A DNA stretch of 64,000 nt, taken from assembly GCA_017435865.1 (NCBI GenBank), contig JAFSEF010000051.1, positions 33,940-97,939 on the forward strand. Reading direction: 5' to 3'. This DNA is from Clostridia bacterium (GTDB lineage: Bacteria > Bacillota > Clostridia > Oscillospirales > Acutalibacteraceae). Below the pieces are notes generated by a model. It saw nothing but the letters and a program-made list of their open reading frames with translations, had not been told where the DNA came from and ran no database searches. Made by a program: the position numbers and the translations under genes. The first letter of the stretch is position 1. Every line of letters starts with the position of its first letter. Below are positions 1-7,645 of this stretch, in pieces.

Positions 1-1
1 C

Positions 2-511
2 GCAGGGAAGAGCACCGGCGCGGCATACATATTTTCCAAGTTAAAGATGCATGGTGTTAATGCAGAGCTCGTAACAGAGTTTGCAAAAGACATGGTTTGG
101 GAGAACAATGCTACAGCGTTGAAAAATCAGGCATATATGTTTGGACAACAGTCTTTCAGGCTCAGCAGATGTGCCAATCAGGTAGATGTTGTCATTACTG
201 ACTCTCCGTTGATGCTGTCGCTGTTATATAACAGAGATCCTGTTTTGTCATCCGGATTCAGTGAAACTGTTTATTCTGTGTTTAACTCGTACGACAACAT
301 GAACTATCTGCTTATTCGTGATAAACAGTATAATCCAGTCGGACGTATGCAGACCGAAGAAGAATCAGACCAGATTCTCAGCAGTCTTCGCTTGTTATTA
401 TCCGAATACTACATTCAGCACGAAGAACGATGCGGAAACCGCGCTGGGTATGATTCGATCATTGCAGACGTTATGAAAGAATTACAGCATCGTTTTATGA
501 GGCATATATGA
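2..511 (+). CDS. AAA-type ATP-binding protein, phage type (5' partial)
   Basis: The frame is open from the first full codon of the window, so the N-terminus is missing. The fragment begins inside a P-loop (AGKSTGAAYIFSKLK), followed by a Walker-B-like segment VDVVITDSPLM around residues 62-72 of the fragment. About 169 residues remain. P-loop proteins of this size with an ITDSP motif are common in phage nucleotide-metabolism modules (NadR/thymidylate-kinase-like AAA proteins), and dUTPase lies 1.4 kb downstream. Which nucleotide or protein it phosphorylates or moves cannot be told. The next gene starts in an ATGA overlap with its stop, so the two are translationally coupled. An in-frame ATG at 47 is not the true start, because it would cut off the P-loop. 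Confidence 0.7.
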   Translation, partial: AGKSTGAAYIFSKLKMHGVNAELVTEFAKDMVWENNATALKNQAYMFGQQSFRLSRCANQVDVVITDSPLMLSLLYNRDPVLSSGFSETVYSVFNSYDNMNYLLIRDKQYNPVGRMQTEEESDQILSSLRLLLSEYYIQHEERCGNRAGYDSIIADVMKELQHRFMRHI

Positions 512-881
512 GTAAAGTGATATTAAGGTTACTATTGTTGTAATAAGTATTATTGTATTGTTTATAGCCGCCATAGGTTGTTTGATTCATTATGGTAATC
601 AGTATACGGAATACGAATATCAGTTGCATGAAATGAATGAAGGAGTATATGCAATATATTATACTACTCACTCAAGAGTACCAGCGCATAACTATGAAGT
701 TGTAACACTTTGTTGTAATGGTAATGTGTACACACTTAAAGGAGATGTTTATATTTCCTTTACAAATAGTAAGCCTTATGCAAAAGTTAAAAATTATAAT
801 ACAGTAAACGCCGACGATATTTATGTTTATGTTCCACAGGGAACTGTTGTATATCAACCGAGTGTAGATATTGGCAAATAA
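508..881 (+). CDS. small membrane-anchored phage protein, apparent frameshift
   Basis: An ATG at 508 overlaps the previous stop (ATGA) and has a GAGG ribosome site about 7 bases upstream, but that frame stops at 541 after 11 codons (MSKVILRLLLL). The hydrophobic run continues in the -1 frame (VVISIIVLFIAAIGCLIHYG), which stays open to 881. Together they make one N-terminal membrane helix followed by about 95 polar, Tyr-rich residues. Either a base has been lost or gained in the TTGTTGT stretch near 535-541, or translation starts at the internal TTG at 558, which has no good ribosome site. Function is unknown. It lies in the small-gene module of an integrated element. Confidence 0.5.
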
Positions 882-906
882 AAATACAAATTTTAAGAGG
901 TAATAT

Positions 907-1146
907 ATGCTAAATAGATTTCAAAACGGTACAATTGTTGATTTTAAAGCAGGAGAAGATATTAAGAATAACGATATCTATATTTTAGACCCAGTAACAC
1001 GAGAAGTTCGCAAAGCAAGAAATTGTGATGAATGGCTGACTTGTCAGTTAGTGTATGTAAACAATGTATCTCTTAATAATACTATTGATTTTTGCATCAA
1101 CAATGGAGAGAAGTGTCGTTGTTGGATTGGGTATCTGGTATTATAA
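907..1146 (+). CDS. hypothetical phage-type protein (79 aa)
   Basis: This is a short acidic protein starting at ATG 907, behind an AAGAGG ribosome site. It has no signal peptide or membrane segment. The sequence is mostly polar beta-like segments, with a C-terminal CRCWIGYLVL tail. It is one of a string of small co-directional genes with 20-30 base gaps, typical of the early region of a temperate phage. I do not recognise the family. Confidence 0.5.
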   Translation: MLNRFQNGTIVDFKAGEDIKNNDIYILDPVTREVRKARNCDEWLTCQLVYVNNVSLNNTIDFCINNGEKCRCWIGYLVL

Positions 1147-1171
1147 AAATAGAGTTTAAGAGGTAACAGTT

Positions 1172-1525
1172 ATGCATGAAAAACTTATTAAGCAATTAAG
1201 AAACAGCGATCATTGTGGCGGGTGTCCTTATGACAAAGAGTGTAATGAATTTGATTCTTGCTTAATGGACTTGCTTGCTGCCGATGCAATCGAAGATATG
1301 AGTAAAAGAATTGCAAGACAAGAGGATGAGCTACGAGAAAAAGATTTATGGACAAAAGACAAAGAGCATTTATATTGTTGTCCTGTTTGTAGTAGCGACT
1401 ATCATCAAGAAATTAAATCTACACTAATTCGATATCATACATCTGCAGCAACAAGTTGCACTATTGAAACAAAATTCTGTCCTAACTGCGGACGGAGTTA
1501 TGACGGAAAATACAGACTGCCTTAG
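1172..1525 (+). CDS. zinc-ribbon phage protein (117 aa)
   Basis: Two cysteine groups are visible. The N-terminus has CGGCPYDKEC with a further Cys, and the C-terminal half has CPVC (about residues 70-73) paired with CPNCG (about 103-107), the layout of a rubredoxin-type zinc ribbon. A short helical segment around residues 35-60 separates them. Lar/restriction-alleviation-like and other small zinc-ribbon proteins of this size are frequent in Firmicute phages. The likely role is nucleic-acid or protein binding, but no specific function can be assigned. The start at 1172 follows an AAGAGG ribosome site. Confidence 0.6.
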   Translation: MHEKLIKQLRNSDHCGGCPYDKECNEFDSCLMDLLAADAIEDMSKRIARQEDELREKDLWTKDKEHLYCCPVCSSDYHQEIKSTLIRYHTSAATSCTIETKFCPNCGRSYDGKYRLP

Positions 1526-1547
1526 ATAATAAGCAAATAGGTGATAT

Positions 1548-1880
1548 ATGAATAAAAAATTTATATATGAATACTGGGGCAAAACAGAACTGGGGAGAAG
1601 AATGATTGATTCGGACCATGTTTCTGAGTCGGATTTGTTATTCTTGATTCCTAATAATGTCAAGAAAATGCATGGTATACCTCTCACACGTATATCCGGC
1701 AAGAAAAAGAGAAAACAAAAGGAACGAAGAAAAAGATTTATTTTATCCTTCGAGCTCTTTGATATTGTAACAGATTTAGTGGAAGACACATTGTGTTCCA
1801 CATGGCTTGATAATGCATTTTTTGACAAATTTGTAGAGTTTGAAAATTTAAGTATCGGCAATGAGCATAAGTTATGGTAA
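1548..1880 (+). CDS. hypothetical phage-type protein (110 aa)
   Basis: This basic protein has a Lys/Arg-rich stretch in the middle (KKKRKQKERRKR, residues about 52-63) flanked by mixed helical segments. ATG 1548 follows an AGGTGAT ribosome site. The basic block suggests nucleic-acid contact, but I recognise no domain. It lies between the zinc-ribbon gene and dut, on the same strand. Confidence 0.5.
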   Translation: MNKKFIYEYWGKTELGRRMIDSDHVSESDLLFLIPNNVKKMHGIPLTRISGKKKRKQKERRKRFILSFELFDIVTDLVEDTLCSTWLDNAFFDKFVEFENLSIGNEHKLW

Positions 1881-1925
1881 GGACGTTTTGTCCTTACCAA
1901 ACATAAAAAAGAAAAGAGGGTTAAA

Positions 1926-2360
1926 ATGAAAGTAAAAAAGTTTTTCGATACAGCAATCATTCCAACAAAAGGCTCCTCAGGCGCAGCAGGCCATGATTTG
2001 TACGCCAATATCGCTGACGGTGCAGAAACTATCAACCCGCACGAAACCAAGAAGATCAGTACCGGTCTCGGCATGGAAATTCCTCATGGTTATGCCGGAT
2101 TGATTTTCGCTCGTAGCGGACTTGCTACAAAAAGAGGGTTGAGGCTTGCTAATTGTGTTGGTGTTGTTGACTCTGATTACAGAGGTGAGGTTATCGTTGC
2201 GCTTCATAACGACTCTGCCGAAGCACAACAGATTAACCATGGCGACAGAATTGCACAACTTGTAATTGTACCGTATGCTACGGTTTTGTTCGAAGTCGTT
2301 GATGACCTCGAAAATACAGAACGTGGCGAAGGTGGCTTTGGCAGCACAGGCACTGCATAA
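1926..2360 (+). CDS. dut: dUTP diphosphatase
   Basis: This trimeric dUTPase hydrolyses dUTP to dUMP and pyrophosphate, keeping uracil out of DNA and supplying dUMP for dTMP synthesis. All five family motifs are present in order: AGHDLYA (21-27), RSGLA (63-67), VVDSDYRGEV (80-89, with the catalytic Asp at 82), GDRIAQLVI (106-114) and the C-terminal lid RGEGGFGSTG (133-142). The length of 144 residues is normal. An AAGAGGG ribosome site precedes ATG 1926. Phages often carry their own copy, and here it is the penultimate gene before the excisionase, so it is taken as element-encoded. Confidence 0.96.
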   Translation: MKVKKFFDTAIIPTKGSSGAAGHDLYANIADGAETINPHETKKISTGLGMEIPHGYAGLIFARSGLATKRGLRLANCVGVVDSDYRGEVIVALHNDSAEAQQINHGDRIAQLVIVPYATVLFEVVDDLENTERGEGGFGSTGTA

Positions 2361-2376
2361 TAAGGGGTGGTATCAT

Positions 2377-2565
2377 ATTAACGAGCCTGTACTATATACG
2401 CCGAAAGATATTCAAACTATCTTCAAGTGCGGCAGAAAGAAAGCATATCAAATCATGCACATCCCAGGATTCCCCTCGTTCAGAATCGACACCTCGCTGT
2501 ATGTCGAAAAGGGAGAGCTTGAGAAGTGGCTGTTGAGAAGCAGAAATAAAAATATCAATACATAA
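2377..2565 (+). CDS. excisionase-like DNA-binding protein, apparent ATT start
   Basis: This 62-residue protein begins NEPVLYTPKDIQTIF and carries a MerR/Xis-type winged-helix signature: KDIQTIFKCGRKKAYQIM, then PSFRIDTSLYVEKGELEKWL. It is a DNA-binding helper for an integrase. No ATG, GTG or TTG lies in frame between the end of dut and the conserved start of the domain, but an AAGGGGTGG ribosome site sits 6 bases before an ATT codon at 2377, so ATT initiation is the simplest reading. In-frame GTG/TTG codons inside dut would add a tail that is only a shadow of dut. It converges on the integrase gene across a shared terminator. Confidence 0.75.
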   Translation: MNEPVLYTPKDIQTIFKCGRKKAYQIMHIPGFPSFRIDTSLYVEKGELEKWLLRSRNKNINT

Positions 2566-2569
2566 CAAG

Positions 2570-2612
2570 AAAACGGAGACCGTCCAGATAAGGATAGTCT
2601 CCGTTTTTTTTA
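2570..2612. terminator. bidirectional terminator between xis and int
   Basis: The 9-bp inverted repeat AACGGAGAC/GTCTCCGTT (2572-2580, 2597-2605) is followed by a T run on the plus strand and preceded by A residues that serve the minus strand. It ends both convergent genes. Confidence 0.85.
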
Positions 2613-3788
2613 TTCGATAAACCTGTCGATACTTTGAATCGCTTTAATCTTTTGTTCCTGAAGCAAATGAATATAAATGTTTTCTGTGATTTTTGTATCT
2701 GAATGTCCGAGAAGTTCGGATACGATCTTTACGTCACAGCCGTTCATAAACAGCATTGATGCAAAAGTGTGCCGAAGTGTGTGTAATCCGCAAGATGTTT
2801 CGTCGTCTGCAATCCCGGCCTTTTTCAGGATACCATAAAACATTCTGCTGATATTGCGTGGGGTAGACTGCTGTCCGGTTGATGTGCACATCACATAATC
2901 TTTGTCGCCATTGATCTTGTAGAGTTCATAAAGAGAGTTATGTGCTATTCCTGATAACGGAATGATACGACGACCGCTTTTTGTCTTCGTGCTTGTCTGG
3001 TTAATAAGCTTGTATTTACTCTCGCCGTTTACGTCAATACGAGATACTACTGCATTTTTACTAATCGATATTGTTCTGTTATCAAAATCAACATCGCTCC
3101 ATTTTAATGCGAGCAGCTCACCGATTCTCATACCCGTATACATTAGAACAATAATAGAATGTCCAAGCCTATAAACGGGTTTGTTGTTGCTATACACACG
3201 GGTTGCTTCGTTACATATTAACGATCTCTGTTCCTCATTAAAGAATGTTATATCTGCTATATCACGCTGTGATGCAGTCGGTAGAGATATCCCCTCACAC
3301 GGGTTTAGCGTAGACGACGTTTTTATTCTGTACTCACGCATGCATCCGTTTACGGCCTCGTAGGCTTTCTTGATTGTAGAGTAAGATAGCCCTTGTTTGC
3401 TGAGTTCATTGATCATGTTTTGCACGTCAGTATGTGTTAATTGGTCGATAGCAATATTACCGATAAGAGGAAAGACTTGGTGGCGGAGGGTGGTCTCCTT
3501 CCTCATATAGCTTGACGGTTTCAGCTTTTGCTTGAGAGACGACTCCAACCAGGTTGTTGCAAAGTCTTGGAATGAAACACTCCCGTTTGAAAAGTCGCCG
3601 CTTGAAATTAAGAGCTGTTTTTTAAATTCATCAAGCCTGTTTTTGACTTCTGTTTTTTTTGCACCGACAAATTTTTTGATATGTTTTTCCCCATTTCGAT
3701 CAGTCCATTGAATTTGTGCTCTCCATTTTCCGCGTGACTCATCAAAAAATATGGAACCGTTTCCGTTTGCATTTCTTTTTGCAGCCAT
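2610..3788 (-). CDS. int: site-specific tyrosine recombinase (integrase)
   Basis: This 392-residue phage/ICE integrase has three parts: an N-terminal AP2-like arm-binding domain (about 10-60, GSIFFDESRGKWRAQI), a SAM-like core-binding domain (about 70-160), and a C-terminal catalytic domain. The catalytic set is complete: Arg221 in TGMRIGE, a Lys near 268-270, HTLRH (His336, Arg339), His362 in LLGHS, and the nucleophile Tyr372 in ENIYIHL. The start codon next to its AGGAGG site faces the tRNA-Trp gene. Three short direct repeats just upstream may be arm sites. It inserts or excises the element by recombination, probably at the tRNA. Confidence 0.95.
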   Translation of the reverse strand: MAAKRNANGNGSIFFDESRGKWRAQIQWTDRNGEKHIKKFVGAKKTEVKNRLDEFKKQLLISSGDFSNGSVSFQDFATTWLESSLKQKLKPSSYMRKETTLRHQVFPLIGNIAIDQLTHTDVQNMINELSKQGLSYSTIKKAYEAVNGCMREYRIKTSSTLNPCEGISLPTASQRDIADITFFNEEQRSLICNEATRVYSNNKPVYRLGHSIIVLMYTGMRIGELLALKWSDVDFDNRTISISKNAVVSRIDVNGESKYKLINQTSTKTKSGRRIIPLSGIAHNSLYELYKINGDKDYVMCTSTGQQSTPRNISRMFYGILKKAGIADDETSCGLHTLRHTFASMLFMNGCDVKIVSELLGHSDTKITENIYIHLLQEQKIKAIQSIDRFIE

Positions 3789-3850
3789 AATATAACCTCC
3801 TGAAATATTTATGTATAACTGAGACGCGGTGGAGAAAGGGGATTATTTTT

Positions 3851-3885
3851 GGGGACTATTTTTGGGGACTATTTGGGGACTATTT
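3851..3885. repeat. triple direct repeat, candidate integrase arm sites
   Basis: The 11-mer GGGGACTATTT occurs three times, at 3851, 3864 and 3875 (13- and 11-base periods), between the integrase start and the tRNA-Trp 3' end. Integrases with an AP2-like N-terminus bind short direct repeats flanking the core site. That these are the arm sites is inference from position and repetition. Confidence 0.55.
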
Positions 3886-3966
3886 CTTGGGTAACTACGG
3901 ATCATTATAGATAATTATAAGCCATTTATCAATAAATATCAAGCATTTAACAATGGAAATAAAGCA

Positions 3967-4007
3967 AAATAAAAAGCCGTAAAACCGTTGTGCTACAAGG
4001 CTTTACG
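3967..4007 (-). terminator. terminator of the tRNA transcript
   Basis: Read on the minus strand, CGTAAAGCC pairs with GGTTTTACG (one G-U) around a 12-base loop, followed by GCTTTTTATTTT. It lies 13 bases past the CCA end of tRNA-Trp. Confidence 0.7.
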
Positions 4008-4019
4008 ACTAATTATTTT

Positions 4020-4095
4020 TGGCAGGGGTAGAAGGACTCGAACCCTCGACACGCGGTTTTGGAGACCGCTGCTCTACCAACTGAGCTATGCCCCT
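4020..4095 (-). tRNA. tRNA-Trp (CCA)
   Basis: This is a 76-base cloverleaf with encoded CCA. The acceptor stem AGGGGCA/TACCCCT has one mismatch. The D arm is GCTCAGTTGGTAGAGC. The anticodon stem GCGGT/ACCGC holds loop CTCCAAA with anticodon CCA. The T arm has GGTTCGAGTCC. Its 3' end faces the integrase, so it is the likely attachment gene of the element to the left. Confidence 0.95.
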
Positions 4096-4131
4096 ATGTT
4101 ATCTCTGCCTGTTGAGTCCTCCAGGCAGAGC

Positions 4132-4208
4132 TGGTGGACCATCAGGGACTCGAACCCCGGACCAACCGGTTATGAGCCGGTGGCTCTAACCAACTGAGCT
4201 AATGGTCC
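4132..4208 (-). tRNA. tRNA-Met (CAT), elongator type
   Basis: This is a 77-base cloverleaf with encoded CCA. The acceptor stem is GGACCAT/ATGGTCC, the anticodon stem ACCGG/CCGGT holds loop CTCATAA, and the T loop is GTTCGAG. The fully paired acceptor end argues against an initiator tRNA. An Ile2 (lysidine) identity cannot be excluded by eye. It is cotranscribed with tRNA-Trp 36 bases downstream. Confidence 0.93.
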
Positions 4209-4322
4209 TCATCGGTTGCTCAATTATTATAATGATATTGTATGCAATTGTCAAGGACTTTTTTGAAAAAATTTGCACAATGTTTTGAAAAATATTTTTC
4301 TGCCACCGAAAATGCTTAGGTG

Positions 4323-4352
4323 TTGCAATGTATATGCTTTTTATGGTATCAT
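4323..4352 (+). promoter_or_regulatory. sigma-A promoter of the GH125-GH2 operon
   Basis: TTGCAA (4323-4328), an 18-base spacer, then TATCAT (4347-4352), 34 bases before the GH125 start. Confidence 0.55.
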
Positions 4353-4386
4353 TCTTACATATATTCTCACCGAAAGAGGGTCTTTT

Positions 4387-5664
4387 ATGGAAATTCCCGT
4401 TGCATTGCAAAAAAGAATTAACGAGTATGCGCAGAAATTGTCACACCGACCGAAACTGCAGCAATTGTACCGCAATTGTTGTCCGAATACGCTTGAAACT
4501 ACGGTTACGTTCTGTGATGACGGTTCTGTTTTTGTTCTGACAGGTGATATTCCTGCTATGTGGCTGCGTGACTCCACCGCACAGGTCACGCATTATCTGC
4601 CGCTTACAAAAGACGATGCCGAAATGCGTTCCATCATAAAAGGTGTTGTGTCTGCACAGATGCAGTACATCTGCATTGATCCGTATGCCAATGCTTTCAA
4701 TGCCGAAGCAAACGGTCACGGACACACGGACGACGTCCCTCTGAATGACCCGTGGGTATGGGAACGCAAATATGAGATCGACTCTTTGTGCTATCCCATG
4801 CGACTTGCTTATCTGTATTGGAAAAACAGCGGTGATGCATCTGTTTTTGATGAAACCTTTGTCACTGCTGCCAAAAAGACGGTCGCGTTGTGGCTGACCG
4901 AACAGCGTCATTTTGAAAATTCACCTTACCGTTTCAGCAGAACCGGTTGTCCGTATCACGATACCATTCATAATAATGGTATGGGTATGCCCGTCAGCTT
5001 TACGGGAATGACATGGTCGGGCTTCCGTCCGAGTGACGATGCTTGCACATTCGGCTATCTGCTGCCGTCGAATATGTTTGCAGTTGTAGTGCTTCGCTAT
5101 CTGGAAGAAATCTTCACCGATGTGCTTGATGATGCTGCTTTTGTTGCACAGTGCAAGGAGCTGAGAATCGAAATTGATTACGGTATTCAGACTTACGGTG
5201 TTGTTGATCATCCGAAATTCGGCAAGATCTACTGTTGCGAAACCGACGGCATGGGCAACCGCAGATTGTTTGACGATGCAAACGTGCCGAATCTGATTTC
5301 CATGCCGTATCTCGGCTACTGCAGTAATGACGACCCGATGTATGTCCGCACCCGTGCATTTGTGCTGAGCGAAGAAAATCCGTATTATTACAAAGGAACA
5401 GCCGCCTGCGGTGTCGGCAGTCCGCATACCCCCGAAAATTATATCTGGCACATTGCGTTGTCCATGCAGGGACTGACAAGCCGCGATGAGGACGAAATGA
5501 AAAATGTTCTGTCCATGCTTGAAAGCACCGATGCAGACATGGGATTCATGCACGAAGGTTTCTGTGCGGATGACCCGAAAAAGTTCACACGTCCCTGGTT
5601 TGCATGGAGTAACTCTTTGTTTGCGGAATTTGTAGAATTTGCCGTTGATAACGGTATTGTATAA
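4387..5664 (+). CDS. GH125 exo-alpha-1,6-mannosidase
   Basis: This 425-residue protein matches glycoside hydrolase family 125 throughout its (alpha/alpha)6 barrel. Landmarks are GDIPAMWLRDSTAQV near residue 55, the ANGHGHTDD and WERKYEIDSLCYPMRL segments near 115-145, and the late motifs MHEGF and TRPWFAWSNSLFAE. Family members are inverting enzymes that remove non-reducing-end alpha-1,6-linked mannose from N-glycan cores or yeast mannan. There is no signal peptide, so it should act in the cytoplasm on imported glycans. ATG 4387 follows GAAAGAGGG. The upstream in-frame extension is not conserved-looking and overlaps the promoter. It starts a two-gene operon with GH2, 20 bases downstream. Confidence 0.92.
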   Translation: MEIPVALQKRINEYAQKLSHRPKLQQLYRNCCPNTLETTVTFCDDGSVFVLTGDIPAMWLRDSTAQVTHYLPLTKDDAEMRSIIKGVVSAQMQYICIDPYANAFNAEANGHGHTDDVPLNDPWVWERKYEIDSLCYPMRLAYLYWKNSGDASVFDETFVTAAKKTVALWLTEQRHFENSPYRFSRTGCPYHDTIHNNGMGMPVSFTGMTWSGFRPSDDACTFGYLLPSNMFAVVVLRYLEEIFTDVLDDAAFVAQCKELRIEIDYGIQTYGVVDHPKFGKIYCCETDGMGNRRLFDDANVPNLISMPYLGYCSNDDPMYVRTRAFVLSEENPYYYKGTAACGVGSPHTPENYIWHIALSMQGLTSRDEDEMKNVLSMLESTDADMGFMHEGFCADDPKKFTRPWFAWSNSLFAEFVEFAVDNGIV

Positions 5665-5684
5665 AGATATAAGGAGAATATAAC

Positions 5685-7400
5685 ATGAATATACCTCGTC
5701 CCGAGCATCCCAAGCCTCAGTTTCAAAGAAATGACTGGATGAATCTCAACGGAATATGGGATTTTGAAATCGACAACGGCAGAAGCGGTCAACCGAGAAA
5801 ACTCTTTGCACCCGATGCTGCCTTTTCACAGAAGATCACCGTGCCGTTTTGCCCCGAAAGTGAATTGTCGGGCATCGGTAACAAAGATTTTATGTACGGT
5901 GTGTGGTACAAACGCACCTTTACCGTACCTGCCGAACAAAAAGGCAAAAAGGTGTTTGCACACTTCGGTGCAGCCGATTATAAGACCTTTGTGTATGTCA
6001 ACGGCTCTCTTGCAGGCACGCACAAGGGCGGTTATGTGTCGTTCCGCATTGATATCACCGATTTTGTGACAGACGGTGAAAATGTGATCACCGTTTATTG
6101 TGAGGATGATACCCGCAATCCGATGATTCCGAGAGGAAAACAGAGTGAAGAATATTTCTCCCACGGCTGTGACTACACTCGTACCACGGGCATCTGGCAG
6201 ACGGTGTGGCTTGAATTTGTTCCTGTGACTTACATCGATAAAGTCAAATTCTATCCCGATGCAAAGAACGGTTTTGTTAATATCGTTGCTGAACTTGTCG
6301 GCAGCGGAACATTCACCGCAACCGCTTTTTATGACGGAAAACAGGTCGGTTGTGCAAGTCTTGTTTCCGACGGCGGACAGGAACAACTTCGACTTACTGT
6401 GGATGAAATCCACCTTTGGGAAACCGGCAAGGGAAGACTGTATGATCTTGTGCTGACCTACGGTGAAGACACGGTCAACAGCTATTTCGGACTGCGTAAT
6501 GTCCGTATGGACGGTTTTAAATTCCTGTTGAATGAAAAGAGTGTGTTCCAGAGACTCATTCTCGACCAGGGATTCTATCCCGACGGTATTTACACCGCTC
6601 CCTCCGATGCTGCACTGCTGAAGGACATTCAGCTTTCTATGGCCTGCGGATTCAACGGTGCAAGACTGCATCAGAAGGTTTTTGAAGAACGTTTCCTGTA
6701 TCATTGCGACAAGGAAGGCTATCTTGTATGGGGTGAATACGGCAACTGGGGGCTTGATCATACTGACCCGGAAGGTATTTATTCCTTCCTGCCCGAATGG
6801 CTGACGGAAATTGAGCGTGACTTCAATCATCCTGCACTCATCGGCTGGTGTCCCTTTAATGAAACATGGGATATGCACGGCTGTAAGCAGTATGACGGGA
6901 TTCTGGAACTTACTTACCTTGCTACCAAAGCCGCAGACAGCACCCGCCCGTGCATCGATACAAGCGGTAACTATCATGTTATTACCGATATTTTCGATGT
7001 GCATGATTATGAACAGGACCCCGCAAAGCTTGCCGAAAGCTACAAGGATCTTGTGGCAAAGGATGAATTCAAAAATCACTGCAACCATCGTCAGACCTAT
7101 AAAAAAGGACAGCCTGTTTTTGTCAGCGAATACGGCGGCATCCGTTGGAGCCTTGTGGATAAAGGCGACAATGCATGGGGGTACGGCAATGCACCACAGA
7201 GCGAACAGGAATATATGGAGCGTTACAAAGCACTGACAGATATTTTCCTTGACAACGAAAAAATTATGGGCTTCTGCTACACACAGCTGACCGACGTTGA
7301 GCAGGAGCAGAACGGTGTTTACACTTACAACCGTGAAGAAAAATTCCCAGCAAAATTCTTCTATGATGTGAACACAAGAAAAGCCGCCATTGAAGATTGA
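5685..7400 (+). CDS. GH2 family glycoside hydrolase
   Basis: This 571-residue retaining exo-beta-glycosidase begins with the jelly-roll sugar-binding domain (about 1-170: NGIWDF, PFCPES, GVWYKRTF), then an immunoglobulin-like domain and a TIM barrel from about residue 285. The acid/base Glu is in GWCPFNETWD (about 385) and the nucleophile Glu in PVFVSEYGGIRW (about 483). It is short for a beta-galactosidase and has no secretion signal. The substrate (beta-mannoside, beta-galactoside or beta-glucuronide) cannot be decided by eye. Partnership with GH125 favours a glycan of the N-linked type, but that is inference. An AAGGAG site precedes ATG 5685. Confidence 0.88.
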   Translation: MNIPRPEHPKPQFQRNDWMNLNGIWDFEIDNGRSGQPRKLFAPDAAFSQKITVPFCPESELSGIGNKDFMYGVWYKRTFTVPAEQKGKKVFAHFGAADYKTFVYVNGSLAGTHKGGYVSFRIDITDFVTDGENVITVYCEDDTRNPMIPRGKQSEEYFSHGCDYTRTTGIWQTVWLEFVPVTYIDKVKFYPDAKNGFVNIVAELVGSGTFTATAFYDGKQVGCASLVSDGGQEQLRLTVDEIHLWETGKGRLYDLVLTYGEDTVNSYFGLRNVRMDGFKFLLNEKSVFQRLILDQGFYPDGIYTAPSDAALLKDIQLSMACGFNGARLHQKVFEERFLYHCDKEGYLVWGEYGNWGLDHTDPEGIYSFLPEWLTEIERDFNHPALIGWCPFNETWDMHGCKQYDGILELTYLATKAADSTRPCIDTSGNYHVITDIFDVHDYEQDPAKLAESYKDLVAKDEFKNHCNHRQTYKKGQPVFVSEYGGIRWSLVDKGDNAWGYGNAPQSEQEYMERYKALTDIFLDNEKIMGFCYTQLTDVEQEQNGVYTYNREEKFPAKFFYDVNTRKAAIED

Positions 7401-7472
7401 TTGAATAAAGCTGCAAGGATATTGCACTTTTATTCTGTTAAAGAAAAATTTAAGCAAGCAGGATTAAAATAG

Positions 7473-7507
7473 CGACAACATTGCAAAAGTGTTGCCGTTA
7501 TTTTTTT
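7473..7507 (+). terminator. terminator after the GH125-GH2 operon
   Basis: CGACAACA (7473-7480) pairs with TGTTGCCG (7490-7497, one mismatch), followed by TTATTTTTTT. Confidence 0.65.
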
Positions 7508-7600
7508 GACAACTTCTTTCTCCTCTCTCATATCTTCGTGCGGTTCATGCCTTTTCCGCACGACAGAAACCTTCGGCTTCGGTCGGAGGTTTTTGTTTTT
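7506..7600 (+). promoter_or_regulatory. promoter and leader hairpin of the AGCS symporter
   Basis: A perfect TTGACA (7506-7511) is followed 17 bases later by a weak -10 (CATATC/TATCTT). In the leader, AAACCTTCGG pairs with TCGGAGGTTT (7567-7594) around a tight loop and is followed by TTTTTGTTTTT, which is the form of an intrinsic terminator. It lies 46 bases before the coding start, so it may be an attenuator. Confidence 0.4.
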
Positions 7601-7645
7601 CATTCTTTATCCCGCAACTGCATATACTTGGACGAGGTGTTGTAT

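Noticed and set aside
3988-4197. 69-codon frame between the integrase and GH125
   Set aside because: It lies over the antisense of the two tRNA genes.
5826-7457. 543-residue open frame on the minus strand across GH2
   Set aside because: It is the antisense shadow of the GH2 gene. It has no ribosome site, and its protein has no recognisable domain while the plus-strand product has intact GH2 active-site motifs.
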